64,000 nt of DNA from Liolophura sinensis (taxonomy: Eukaryota > Mollusca > Polyplacophora > Chitonida > Chitonidae), in the NCBI RefSeq assembly GCF_032854445.1, contig NC_088305.1:16063606-16127605 (forward strand), read 5' to 3'. How positions within the stretch are numbered: position 1 is the stretch's first letter; each line of letters opens with the position of its first letter. Positions 27,701 to 40,800 of the stretch are shown one piece after another. A program made the translations under genes and the position numbers. The notes under the pieces are model-generated. The model was not told the DNA's origin. It was given only the letters and a program-made list of their open reading frames with translations, and searched no databases.

Positions 27701-28551
27701 GTAGATATTGAAATTGAGTTTGTTTTCGACTTAGAAGTAAAACAACTGCTGGATGAGTTAAATGGGCTTGGCCCAAAGATTTGACGTCTTCTGGGCTACC
27801 GAAGGGCACATAACTTATAATCAAAAGTTGAATATAGTAATGACCAGTCGCGATGGTACATTGTAAATGTAGCCGATTTCAATTAGCAAAAGGACCAGGG
27901 CAAAAATCCAAAAGTGGAAAAACTCTTCCAATGCTGCTGGTAAGAGGCTAATCCGACGTACTTTGTGACGAGAAATTGAATGGTGCAAACTGCATTGCTC
28001 TCCGACCAATACTTTTGGCTGTAGCGACAATTGAATGAGCATTTATGTGAAAATCACGTGACTAGCAACGGCACTTACTCCATGGAAACCAAGAAAATTT
28101 CCAATTTTTCAACAGCTGGAGATGCCTGGCCCAATTCCGCATCTTTTGGCACCTTATTGATGTGGGTGAGTGTTCAATTGTACTTTTTACAGCAGACTGT
28201 ATCAAGTACCTTGTGTTTTTTATATACAAATGGTGTGGTTTTTTAACATGTAGATAAAGACATTGAGTTTGTCTTCGACTTAGAAGTAAAACAATTGCTG
28301 GATGAGTTAAATGGGCTTGGCCCAAAGATTTGACGTCTTCTGGGCTACCGAAGGGCACATAACTTATAATCAAAAGTTGAATATAGTAATGACCAGTCGC
28401 GATGGTACGTTGTAAATTTAGCCGATTTCAATTAGCAAAAAGACCAGGCAAAAATCCAAAAGTGGAAAAACTGTCCCAATGCTGCTGGTAAGAGGCTAAT
28501 CCGACGTATTTTGTGACGAGAAATCGAATGGTGCAAACTGCGTTGCTCTCC
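24708..28551 (+). repeat. 7-mer higher-order unit, copy 2 (about 3844 bp)
   Basis: Monomers start at 24708, 25257, 25809, 26355, 26903, 27452 and 28004, in the same subtype order as copy 1. Distinctive shared variants include CATCTTTAGGCACTTT (27590, compare 23747), CACGTGACTAGC (28058, compare 24214) and ATTTATGGAAAATC (25849, compare 22005). The match to copy 1 ends near 28440, where CTCTTCC becomes CTGTCCC. Confidence 0.9.
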
Positions 28552-31500
28552 GACCAATACTTTTGGCTGTAGCGATATATGAATGATCATTTATGTGAAA
28601 ATCACGTGCCCAGCAACAACCCTTACTCCATGGAAACCAAGGAAATTTGCAATTTTTCAACAACTGGAGATGCCTGGCCCAATTGCGCATCTTTTGGCAC
28701 CTTATTGATGTGGGTGAGTGTTCAATTGTACTTTTTACAGCAGACTGTATCAAGTACCTTGTGTTTTTTATAAACAAATGGTGTGGTTTTTTAACATGTA
28801 GATAAAGACATTGAGTTTGTCTTCGACTTAGAAGTAAAACAATTGCTGGATGAGTTAAATGGGCTTGGCCCAAAGATTTGACGTCTTCTGGGCTACCGAA
28901 GGGCACATAACTTATAATCAAAAGTTGAATATAGTAATGACCAGTCGCGATGGTACGTTGTAAATTTAGCCGATTTCAATTAGCAAAAAGACCAGGCAAA
29001 AATCCAAAAGTGGAAAAACTGTCCCAATGCTGCTGGTAAGAGGCTAATCCGACGTATTTTGTGACGAGAAATCGAATGGTGCAAACTGCGTTGCTCTCCG
29101 ACCAATACTTTTGGCTGTAGCGACAATTGAATGAGCATTTATGTGAAAATCACGTGCCTAGCAACGGCTCTTACTCCATGGAAACCAAGAAAATTTGCAA
29201 TTTTTCAACAGCTGGAGATGCCTGGCCCAATTCCGCATCTTTTGGCACCTTATTGATGTGGGTCAGTGTTCAATTCTACTTTTTACAGCAGACTGTATCA
29301 AGTACAAGTATTTGTTTTTTATATACAAATGGTGTGTTTTTTCAACATGTAGATATTGAAATTGAGTTTGTTTTCGACTTAGAAGTAAAACAATTGCTGG
29401 ATGAGTTAAATGGGCTTGGCCCAAAGATTTGACGTCTTCTGGGCTACCGAAGGGCACATAACTTATAATCAAAAGTTGAATATAGTAATGACCAGTCGCG
29501 ATGGTACATTGTAAATGTAGCCGATTTCAATTAGCAAAAAGACCAGGCAAAAATCCAAAAGTGGAAAAACTGTTCCAATGCTGCTGGTAAGAGGCTAATC
29601 CGACGTACTTTGTGACGAGAAATCGAATGGTGCAAACTGCGTTGCTCTCCGACCAATACTTTTGGCTGTAGCGACAATTGAATGAGCATTTATGTGAAAA
29701 TCACGTGCCCAGCAAAGGCTCTTACTCCATGGAAACCAAGGAAATTTGCAATTTTTCAACAACTGGAGATGCCTGGCCCAATTGCGCATCTTTTGGCACC
29801 TTATTGATGTGGGTGAGTGTTCAATTGTACTTTTTACAGCAGACTGTATCAAGTACCTTGTGTTTTTATATACAAATGGTGTGGTTTTTTAACATGTAGA
29901 TAAAGACATTGAGTTTGTCTTCGACTTAGAAGTAAAACAATTGCTGGATGAGTTAAATGGGCTTGGCCCAAAGATTTGACGTCTTCTGGGCTACCGAAGG
30001 GCACATAACTTATAATCAAAAGTTGAATATAGTAATGACCAGTCGCGATGGTACGTTGTAAATTTAGCCGATTTCAATTAGCAAAAAGATCAGGCAAAAA
30101 TCCAGAAGTGGAAAAACTGTTCCAATGCTGCTGGTAAGAGGCTAATCCGACGTATTTTGTGACGAGAAATCCAATGGTGCAAACTGCGTTGCTCTCCGAC
30201 CAATACTTTTGGCTGTGGCGACATATGAATGAGCATTTATGTGAAAATAACGTGCCCAGCAACAACCCTTACTCCATGGAAACCAAGGAAATTTGCAATT
30301 TTTCAACAGCTGGAGATGCCTGGCCCAATTCCGCATCTTTTGGCACCTTATTGATGTGGGTCAGTATTCAATTGTACTTTTTACAGCAGACTGTATGAAG
30401 TACCTTGTGTTTTTTATATACAAATGGTGTGGTTTTTCAACATGTAGATAAAGACATTGAGTTTGTTTTCGACTTAGAAGTAAGACAATTGCTGGATGAG
30501 TTAAATGGGCTTGGCCCAAAGATTTGACGTCTTCTGGGCTACAGAAGAGCACATAACTTATAATCAAAAGTTGAATATAGTAATGACCAGTCGCGATGGT
30601 ACATTGTAAATGTAGCCGATTTCAATTAGCAAAAAGACCAGGCAAAAATCCAAAAGTGGAAAAACTCTTCCAATGTTGCTGGTAAGAGGCTAATCAGACG
30701 TACTTTGTGACGAGAAATCGAATGGTGCAAACCGCGTTGCTGTCCGACCAATACTTTTGGCTGTAGCGACAATTGAATGAGCATTTATGTGAAAATCACG
30801 TGCCCAACAATGGCTCTTACTCCATGGAAACCAAGGAAATTTGCAATTTTTCAACAGCTGGAGGTGCCTGGCCCAATTGCGCAACTTTTGGCACCTTATT
30901 GATGTGGGTCAGTGTTCAATTCTACTTTTTACAGCAGACTGTATCAAGTACCTTGTGTTTTTTATATACAAATGGTGTGGTTTTTTAACATGTAGATAAA
31001 GACATTGAGTTTGTCTTTCACTTAGAAGTAAAACAGTTGCTGGATGAGTTAAATGGGCTTGGCCCAAAGATTTGACGTCTTCTAGGCTACCGAAGGGCAC
31101 ATAACTTATAATCAAAAGTTAAATATAGCAATGACCAGTCGCGATGGTACATAGTAAATGTAGCCGATTTCAATTAGCAAAAGGACCAGGGCAAAAATCC
31201 AAAAGTGGAAAAACTCTTCCAATGCTGCTGGTAAGAGGCTAATCCGACGTACTTTGTGACGAGAAATCAAATGGTGCAAACCGCGTTGCTCTCCGACCAA
31301 TACTTTTGGCTGTAGCGACAATTGAATGATCATTTATGTGAAAATCACGTGCCCAGCAAAGCCTCTTACTCCATGGAAACCAATTAAATTTGCAATTTTT
31401 CAACAGCTGGAGATGCCTGGCCCAATTCCGCATCTTTTGGCACTTTATTGATGTGGGTGAGTGTTCAATTCTACTTTTTACAGCAGACTGTATCAAGTAC

Positions 31501-32394
31501 AAGTATTTGTTTTTTATATACAAATGGTGTGGTTTTTCAACATGTAGATATTGAAATTGAGTTTGTTTTCGACTTAGAAGTAAAACAACTGCTGGATGAG
31601 TTAAATGGGCTTGGCCCAAAGATTTGACGTCTTCTAGGCTACCGAAGGGCACATAACTTATAATCAAAAGTTGAATATAGTAATGACCAGTCGCGATGGT
31701 ACATTGTAAATGTAGCCGATTTCAATTAGCAAAAGGACCAGGGCAAAAATCCAAAAGTGGAAAAACTCTTCCAATGCTGCTGGTAAGAGGCTAATCCGAC
31801 GTACTTTGTGACGAGAAATTGAATGGTGCAAACTGCATTGCTCTCCGACCAATACTTTTGGCTGTAGCGACAATTGAATGAGCATTTATGTGAAAATCAC
31901 GTGACTAGCAACGGCTCTTACTCCATGGAAACCAAGAAAATTTGCAATTTTTCAACAGCTGGAGATGCCTGGCCCAATTCCGCATCTTTTGGCACCTTAT
32001 TGATGTGGGTGAGTGTTCAATTGTACTTTTTACAGCAGACTGTATCAAGTACCTTGTGTTTTTTATAAACAAATGGTGTGGTTTTTTAACATGTAGATAA
32101 AGACATTGAGTTTGTCTTCGACTTAGAAGTAAAACAATTGCTGGATGAGTTAAATGGGCTTGGCCCAAAGATTTGACGTCTTCTGGGCTACCGAAGGGCA
32201 CATAACTTATAATCAAAAGTTGAATATAGTAATGACCAGTCGCGATGGTACGTTGTAAATTTAGCCGATTTCAATTAGCAAAAAGACCAGGCAAAAATCC
32301 AAAAGTGGAAAAACTGTCCCAATGCTGCTGGTAAGAGGCTAATCCGACGTATTTTGTGACGAGAAATCGAATGGTGCAAACTGCGTTGCTCTCC
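28552..32394 (+). repeat. 7-mer higher-order unit, copy 3, altered
   Basis: Monomers start at 28552, 29100, 29651, 30198, 30746, 31295 and 31847. The last four match copy 2 at 3843 bp. The monomer at 28552 (CGATATATGAATGATC, AACAACCC) replaces a different subtype, and 29651 carries AGCAAAGGCTC instead of the short ATTTATGG form. The 7-mer phase continues into 32395 and 32943, which match 28552 and 29100, then stops at 33493. Most of this copy also belongs to the 16-mer block. Confidence 0.85.
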
Positions 32395-35300
32395 GACCAA
32401 TACTTTTGGCTGTAGCGATATATGAATGAGCATTTATGTGAAAATCACGTGCCCAGCAACAACCCTTACTCCATGGAAACCAAGGAAATTTGCAATTTTT
32501 CAACAACTGGAGATGCCTGGCCCAATTGCGCATCTTTAGGCACCTTATTGATGTGGGTGAGTGTTCAATTGTACTTTTTACAGCAGACTGTATCAAGTAC
32601 CTTGTGTTTTTTATAAACAAATGGTGTGGTTTTTTAACATGTAGATAAAGACATTGAGTTTGTCTTCGACTTAGAAGTAAAACAATTGCTGGATGAGTTA
32701 AATGGGCTTGGCCCAAAGATTTGACGTCTTCTGGGCTACCGAAGGGCACATAACTTATAATCAAAAGTTGAATATAGTAATGACCAGTCGCGATGGTACG
32801 TTGTAAATTTAGCCGATTTCAATTAGCAAAAAGACCAGGCAAAAATCCAAAAGTGGAAAAACTGTCCCAATGCTGCTGGTAAGAGGCTAATCCGACGTAT
32901 TTTGTGACGAGAAATCGAATGGTGCAAACTGCATTGCTCTCCGACCAATACTTTTGGCTGTAGCGACAATTGAATGAGCATTTATGTGAAAATCACGTGC
33001 CTAGCAACGGCTCTTACTCCATGGAAACCAAGAAAATTTGCAATTTTTCAACAGCTGGAGATGCCTGGCCCAATTCCGCATCTTTTGGCACCTTATTGAT
33101 GTGGGTCAGTGTTCAATTGTACTTTTTACAGCAGACTGTATCAAGTACAAGTATTTGTTTTTTATATACAAATGGTGTGGTTTTTCAACATGTAGATATT
33201 GAAATTGAGTTTTTTTCGACTTAGAAGTAAAAGAATTGCTGGATGAGTTAAATGGGCTTGGCCCAAAGATTTGACGTCTTCTGGGCTACCGAAGGGCACA
33301 TAACTTATAATCAAAAGTTGAATATAGTAATGACCAGTCGCGATGTTACATTGTAAATGTAGCCGATTTCAATTAGCAAAAAGACCAGGCAAAAATCCAA
33401 AAGTGGAAAAACTGTTCCAATGCTGCTGGTAAGAGGCTAATCCGACGTACTTTGTGACGAGAAATCGAATGGTGCAAACCGCGTTGCTGTCCAACCAATA
33501 CTTTTGGCTGTAGCGACAATTGTATGGGAATTTATGTGAAAATCACGTGCCTAGCAACGGCTCTTACTCCATGGAAACCAAGGAAATTTGCAATTTTTCA
33601 ACAGCTGGAGATGCCTGGCCCAATTCCGCATCTTTTGGCACCTTATTGATGTGGGTCAGTGTTCAATTCTACTTTTTACAGCAGACTGTATCAAGTACCT
33701 TGTGTTTTTTATATACAAATGGTGTGGTTTTTCAACATGTAGATAAAGACATTGAGTTTGTCTTCGACTTAGAAGTAAGACAATTGCTGTATGAGTTAAA
33801 TGGGCTTGGCCCAAAGAATTGACGTTTTCTGTGCTACCGAAGGGCATTTAACTTATAATCAAAAGTTGAATATAGTAATGACCAGTCGCGATGTTACATT
33901 GTAAATGTAGCCGATTTCAATTAGCATAAAGACCAGGCAAAACTCCAAAAGTGGAAAAACTGTTCCATTGCTGCTGGTAAGAGGCTAATCCGACGTACTT
34001 TGTGACGAGAAATCGAATTGTGCAAACCGCGTTGCTGTCCGACCAATACTTTTGGCTGTAGCGACATATGAATGAGCATTTATGTGAAAATCACGTGCCC
34101 AGCAACGGCTCTTACTCCATGGAAACCAAGGAAATTTGCAATTTTTCAACAGCTGGAGATGCCTGGCCCAATTGCGCATCTTTTGGCACCTTATTGATGT
34201 GGGTCAGTGTTCAATTGTACATTTTACAGCAGACTGTATCAAGTACCTTGTGTTTTTTATATACAAATGGTGTGGTTTTTCAACATGTAGATAAAGACAT
34301 TGAGTTTGTCTTCGACTTAGAAGTAAAAGAATTGCTGGATGAGTTAAATGGGCATGGCCCAAAGATTTGACGTCTTCTGGGCTACCGAAGGGCACATAAC
34401 TTATAATCAAAAGTTGAATATAGTAATGACCAGTCGCGATGTTACATTGTAAATGTAGCCGATTTCAATTAGCTAAAAGACCAGGCAAAAATCCAAAAGT
34501 GGAAAAACTGTTCCAATGCTGCTGGTAAGAGGCTAATCCGACGTACTTTGTGACGAGAAATCGAATGGTGCAAACCGCGTTGCTGTCCGACCAATACTTT
34601 TGGCTGTAGCGACAATTGAATGAGAATTTATGTGAAAATCACGTGCCCAGCAACGGCTCTTACTCCATGGAAACCAAGGAAATTTGCAATTTTTCAACAG
34701 CTGGAGATGCCTGGCCCAATTCCGCATCTTTTGGCACCTTATTGATGTGGGTCAGTGTTCAATTGTACTTTTTACAGCAGACTGTATCAAGTACAAGTAT
34801 TTGTTTTTTATATACAAATGGTGTGGTTTTTCAACATGTAGATATTGAAATTGAGTTTTTTTCGACTTAGAAGTAAAACAATTGCTGGATGAGTTAAATG
34901 GGCTTGGCCCAAAGATTTGACGTCTTCTTTGCTACCGAAGGGCACATAACTTATAATCAGAAGTTGAATATAATAATGACCAGTGGCGATGGTACGTTGT
35001 GAATTTAGCCGATTTTAATTAGCAAAAAGACGAGGCAAAAATCCAAAAGTGGAAAAACTGTTCCAATGCTGCTGGTAAGAGGCTAATCCGACGTACTTTG
35101 TGACGAGAAATCGAATGGTGCAAACCGCGTTGCTGTCCGACCAATACTTTTGGCTGTAGCGACAATTGAATGAGCATTTATGTGAAAATCACGTGCCCAG
35201 CAACGGCTCTTACTCCATGGAAACCAAGGAAATTTGCAATTTTTCAACAGCTGGAGATGCCTGGCCCAATTCCGCATCTTTTGGCACCTTATTGATGTGG

Positions 35301-37468
35301 GTCAGTATTCACTTGTAGTTTTCACAGCAGACTGTATGAAGTACCTTGTGTTTTTTATATACAAATGGTGTGGTTTTTCAACATGTAGATAAAGACATTG
35401 AGTTTGTCTTCGACTTAGAAGGAAGACAATTGCTGGGTGAGTTAAATGGGCTTGGCCCAAAGATTTGACGTCTTCTGGGCTACCGAAGGACACATAACTT
35501 ATAATCAAAAGTTGAATATAGTAATGACCAGTCGCAATGGTTTATAGTAAATGTAGCCGATTTCAATTAGCAAAAAGACCATGCTCAAATTCAGAAATGG
35601 AAAAACTGTTCCAATGCCGCTGGTAAGAGGCTATGCCGACGTATTTCATGACGAGAAATCGAATGGTGCAAACCGCGTTGCTCTCCGACCAATACTTTTG
35701 GCTGTAGCGACAATTGAATTATCATTGATGTCATAATCCCATGCCCAGCAACGGCTCTTACTCCATGGAAACCAAGGAAATTTGCAAGTTTTTCAACAGC
35801 TGGAGATGCCTGGCCCAATTCCGCATCTTTTGGCACCTTATTGATGTGGGTCAGTGTTCAATTGTACTTTTTACAGCAGACTGTATCAAGTACCTTGTGT
35901 TTTTTATATACAAATGGTGTGGTTTTTTAACAAGTAGATAAAGACATTGAGTTTGTCTTTCACTTAGAACTAAAACAGTTGCTGGATGAGTTAAATGGGC
36001 TTGGCCCAAAGATTTGACGTCTTCTTTGCTACCGAAGGGCACATAACTTATAATCAAAAGTTGAATATAGCAATGACCAGTCGCGATGGTACATAGTAAA
36101 TGTAGCCGATTTCAATTAGCAAAAAGACCAGGCAAAAATCCAAAAGTGGAAAAACTGTTCCAATGCTGCTGGTAAGAGGCTAATCCGACGTATTTTGTGA
36201 CGAGAAATCGAATGGTACAAACTGCGTTGCTCTCCGACCAATACTTTTGGCTGTAGCGACATATGAATGAGCATTTATGTGAAAATCACGTGCCCAGCAA
36301 CAACCCTTACTCCATGGAAACCAAGGAAATTTGCAATTTTTCAACAGCTGGAGATGCCTGGCCCAATTCCGCATCTTTTGGCACCTTATTGATGTGGGTC
36401 AGTATTCAATTGTACTTTTTACAGCAGACTGTATGAAGTACCTTGTGTTTTTTATATACAAATGGTGTGGTTTTTCAACATGTAGATAAAGACATTGAGT
36501 TTGTTTTCGACTTAGAAGTAAGACAATTGCTGGATGAGTTAAATGGGCTTGGCCCAAAGATTTGACGTCTTCTGGGCTACAGAAGAGCACATAACTTATA
36601 ATCAAAAGTTGAATATAGCAATGACCAGTCGCGATGGTACATTGTAAATGTAGCCGATTTCAATTAGCAAAAAGACCGGGCAAAAATCCAAAAGTGGAAA
36701 AACTCTTCCAATGCTGCTGGTAAGAGGCTAATCAGACGTACTTTGTGACGAGAAATCGAATGGTGCAAACCGCGTTGCTGTCCGACCAATACTTTTGGCT
36801 GTAGCGACAATTGAATGAGCATTTATGTGAAAATCACGTGCCCAGCAACGGCTCTTACTCCATGGAAACCAAGGAAATTTGCAATTTTTCAACAGCTGGA
36901 GATGCCTGGCCCAATTCCGCATCTTTTGGCACCTTATTGATGTGGGTGAGTATTCAATTGTACTTTTTTCAGCAGACTGTATCGAGTACAAGTATTTGTT
37001 TTTTATATACAAATGGTGTGGTTTTTCAACATGTAGATAAAGACATTGAGTTTGTTTTGGACTTAGAAGTAAAACAAATGCTGGATGAGTTAAATGGGCT
37101 TGGCCCAAAGATTTGACGTCTTCTGGGCTACCGAAGAGCACATAACTTATAATCAAAAGTTGAATATAGTAATGACCAGTCGCGATGGTACATAGTAAAT
37201 GTAGCCGATTTCAATTAGCAAAAAGACCAGGCAAAAATCCAAAAGTGGAAAAACTGTTCCAATGCTGCTGGTAAGAAGCTACTCCGACGTACTTTGTGAC
37301 GAGAAATCGAATGGTGCAAACCGCGTTGCTGTCCGACCAATACTTTTGGCTGTAGCGACAATTGAATGAGCATTTATGTGAAAATCACGTGCCCAGCAAC
37401 GGCTCTTACTCCATGGAAACCAAGGAAATTTGCAATTTTTCAACAGCTGGAGATGCCTGGCCCAATTC
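28686..37468 (+). repeat. 16-mer higher-order unit, copy 1 (8783 bp)
   Basis: The first copy of a tandem block. After the 7-mer part, monomers start at 32395, 32943, 33493, 34041, 34589, 35139, 35687, 36236, 36784 and 37335. Every one has a counterpart 8783 bp downstream, or 8772-8773 bp after the deletion in copy 2. The left edge is set by 28685, where G in AATTGCGC is the last base that disagrees with the position 8783 bp away. Block-specific markers include ATTGTATGGGAATTT (near 33520), TGAGTTTTTTTCGAC (near 33208 and 34853) and the module lacking CACGTG that ends near 35743. Confidence 0.93.
35303..35743 (+). repeat. Divergent module lacking CACGTG, copy 1
   Basis: A block of linked variants spans the 3' part of monomer 65 and the 5' part of monomer 66. 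It includes CACTTGTAGTTTTCACAG, GAAGGAAGACAATTGCTGGG, GCAATGGTTTATAGTAAATG, GACCATGCTCAAATTC, GCTATGCCGACGTATTTC and ATCATTGATGTCATAATCCC. Together they make it the most diverged segment type in the window, and the last of them removes the CACGTG site. It recurs once in each copy of the 16-mer and in the later relatives. Confidence 0.85.
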
Positions 37469-37882
37469 CGCATCTTTTGGCACCTTATTGATGTGGGTGA
37501 GTGTTCAATTGTACTTTTTACAGCAGACTGTATCAAGTACCTTGTGTTTTTTATAAACAAATGGTGTGGTTTTTTAACATGTAGATAAAGACATTGAGTT
37601 TGTCTTCGACTTAGAAGTAAAACAATTGCTGGATGAGTTAAATGGGCTTGGCCCAAAGATTTGACGTCTTCTGGGCTACCGAAGGGCACATAACTTATAA
37701 TCAAAAGTTGAATATAGTAATGACCAGTCGCGATGGTACGTTGTAAATTTAGCCGATTTCAATTAGCAAAAAGACCAGGCAAAAATCCAAAAGTGGAAAA
37801 ACTGTCCCAATGCTGCTGGTAAGAGGCTAATCCGACGTATTTTGTGACGAGAAATCGAATGGTGCAAACCGCGTTGCTCTCC
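37335..37882 (+). repeat. Chimeric junction monomer of the 16-mer duplication
   Basis: The 5' part of this monomer, with GAAGCTACTCCG just upstream, CAACAGCTGG and AATTCCGC at 37468, corresponds to the monomer at 46108. Its 3' part, with GGGTGAGTG, TTTATAAACAAATGG and CTGTCCCAATG, corresponds to the monomer at 28552. It therefore joins the end of one block to the start of the next. That is the signature expected of unequal exchange between two related monomers, with the breakpoint near 37468. Confidence 0.8.
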
Positions 37883-40800
37883 GACCAATACTTTTGGCTG
37901 TAGCGACAATTGAATGAGCATTTATGTGAAAATCACGTGCCTAGCAACGGCTTTTACTCCATGGAAACCAAGAAAATTTGCAATTTTTCAACAGCTGGAG
38001 ATGCCTGGCCCAATTCCGCATCTTTTGGCACCTTATTGATGTGGGTCAGTGTTCAATTCTACTTTTTACAGCAGACTGTATCAAGTACAAGTATTTGTTT
38101 TTTATATACAAATGGTGTGTTTTTTCAACATGTAGATATTGAAATTGAGTTTGTTTTCGACTTAGAAGTAAAACAATTGCTGGATGAGTTAAATGGGCTT
38201 GGCCCAAAGATTTGACGTCTTCTGGGCTACCGAAGGGCACATAACTTATAATCAAAAGTTGAATATAGTAATGACCAGTCGCGATGGTACATTGTAAATG
38301 TAGCCGATTTCAATTAGCAAAAAGACCAGGCAAAAATCCAAAAGTGGAAAAACTGTTCCAATGCTGCTGGTAAGAGGCTAATCCGACGTACTTTGTGACG
38401 AGAAATCGAATGGTGCAAACTGCGTTGCTCTCCGACCAATACTTTTGGCTGTAGCGACAATTGAATGAGCATTTATGTGAAAATCACGTGCCCAGCAAAG
38501 GCTCTTACTCCATGGAAACCAAGGAAATTTGCAATTTTTCAACAACTGGAGATGCCTGGCCCAATTGCGCATCTTTTGGCACCTTATTGATGTGGGTGAG
38601 TGTTCAATTGTACTTTTTACAGCAGACTGTATCAAGTACCTTGTGTTTTTATATACAAATGGTGTGGTTTTTTAACATGTAGATAAAGACATTGAGTTTG
38701 TCTTCGACTTAGAAGTAAAAGAATTGCTGGATGAGTTAAATGGGCTTGGCCCAAAGATTTGACGTCTTCTGGGCTACCGAAGGGCACATAACTTATAATC
38801 AAAAGTTGAATATAGTAATGACCAGTCGCGATGGTACGTTGTAAATTTAGCCGATTTCAATTAGCAAAAAGATCAGGCAAAAATCCAGAAGTGGAAAAAC
38901 TGTTCCAATGCTGCTGGTAAGAGGCTAATCCGACGTATTTTGTGACGAGAAATCCAATGGTGCAAACTGCGTTGCTCTCCGACTAATACTTTTGGCTGTG
39001 GCGACATATGAATGAGCATTTATGTGAAAATAACGTGCCCAGCAACAACCCTTACTCCATGGAAACCAAGGAAATTTGCAATTTTTCAACAGCTGGAGAT
39101 GCCTGGCCCAATTCCGCATCTTTTGGCACCTTATTGATGTGGGTCAGTATTCAATTGTACTTTTTACAGCAGACTGTATGAAGTACCTTGTGTTTTTTAT
39201 ATACAAATGGTGTGGTTTTTCAACATGTAGATAAAGACATTGAGTTTGTTTTCGACTTAGAAGTAAGACAATTGCTGGATGAGTTAAATGGGCTTGGCCC
39301 AAAGATTTGACGTCTTCTGGGCTACAGAAGAGCACATAACTTATAATCAAAAGTTGAATATAGTAATGACCAGTCGCGATGGTACATTGTAAATGTAGCC
39401 GATTTCAATTAGCAAAAAGACCAGGCAAAAATCCAAAAGTGGAAAAACTCTTCCAATGTTGCTGGTAAGAGGCTAATCAGACGTACTTTGTGACGAGAAA
39501 TCGAATGGTGCAAACCGCGTTGCTGTCCGACCAATACTTTTGGCTGTAGCGACAATTGAATGAGCATTTATGTGAAAATCACGTGCCCAACAATGGCTCT
39601 TACTCCATGGAAACCAAGGAAATTTGCAATTTTTCAACAGCTGGAGGTGCCTGGCCCAATTGCGCAACTTTTGGCACCTTATTGATGTGGGTCAGTGTTC
39701 AATTCTACTTTTTACAGCAGACTGTATCAAGTACCTTGTGTTTTTTATATACAAATGGTGTGGTTTTTTAACATGTAGATAAAGACATTGAGTTTGTCTT
39801 TCACTTAGAAGTAAAACAGTTGCTGGATGAGTTAAATGGGCTTGGCCCAAAGATTTGACGTCTTCTAGGCTACCGAAGGGCACATAACTTATAATCAAAA
39901 GTTAAATATAGCAATGACCAGTCGCGATGGTACATAGTAAATGTAGCCGATTTCAATTAGCAAAAGGACCAGGGCAAAAATCCAAAAGTGGAAAAACTCT
40001 TCCAATGCTGCTGGTAAGAGGCTAATCCGACGTACTTTGTGACGAGAAATCAAATGGTGCAAACTGCGTTGCTCTCCGACCAATACTTTTGGCTGTAGCG
40101 ACAATTGAATGATCATTTATGTGAAAATCACGTGCCCAGCAAAGCCTCTTACTCCATGGAAACCAATTAAATTTGCAATTTTTCAACAGCTGGAGATGCC
40201 TGGCCCAATTCCGCATCTTTTGGCACTTTATTGATGTGGGTCAGTGTTCAATTCTACTTTTTACAGCAGACTGTATCAAGTACAAGTATTTGTTTTTTAT
40301 ATACAAATGGTGTGGTTTTTCAACATGTAGATATTGAAATTGAGTTTGTTTTCGACTTAGAAGTAAAACAACTGCTGGATGAGTTAAATGGGCTTGGCCC
40401 AAAGATTTGACGTCTTCTGGGCTACCGAAGGGCACATAACTTATAATCAAAAGTTGAATATAGTAATGACCAGTCGCGATGGTACATTGTAAATGTAGCC
40501 GATTTCAATTAGCAAAAGGACCAGGGCAAAAATCCAAAAGTGGAAAAACTCTTCCAATGCTGCTGGTAAGAGGCTAATCCGACGTACTTTGTGACGAGAA
40601 ATTGAATGGTGCAAACTGCATTGCTCTCCGACCAATACTTTTGGCTGTAGCGACAATTGAATGAGCATTTATGTGAAAATCACGTGACTAGCAACGGCTC
40701 TTACTCCATGGAAACCAAGAAAATTTGCAATTTTTCAACAGCTGGAGATGCCTGGCCCAATTCCGCATCTTTTGGCACCTTATTGATGTGGGTGAGTGTT

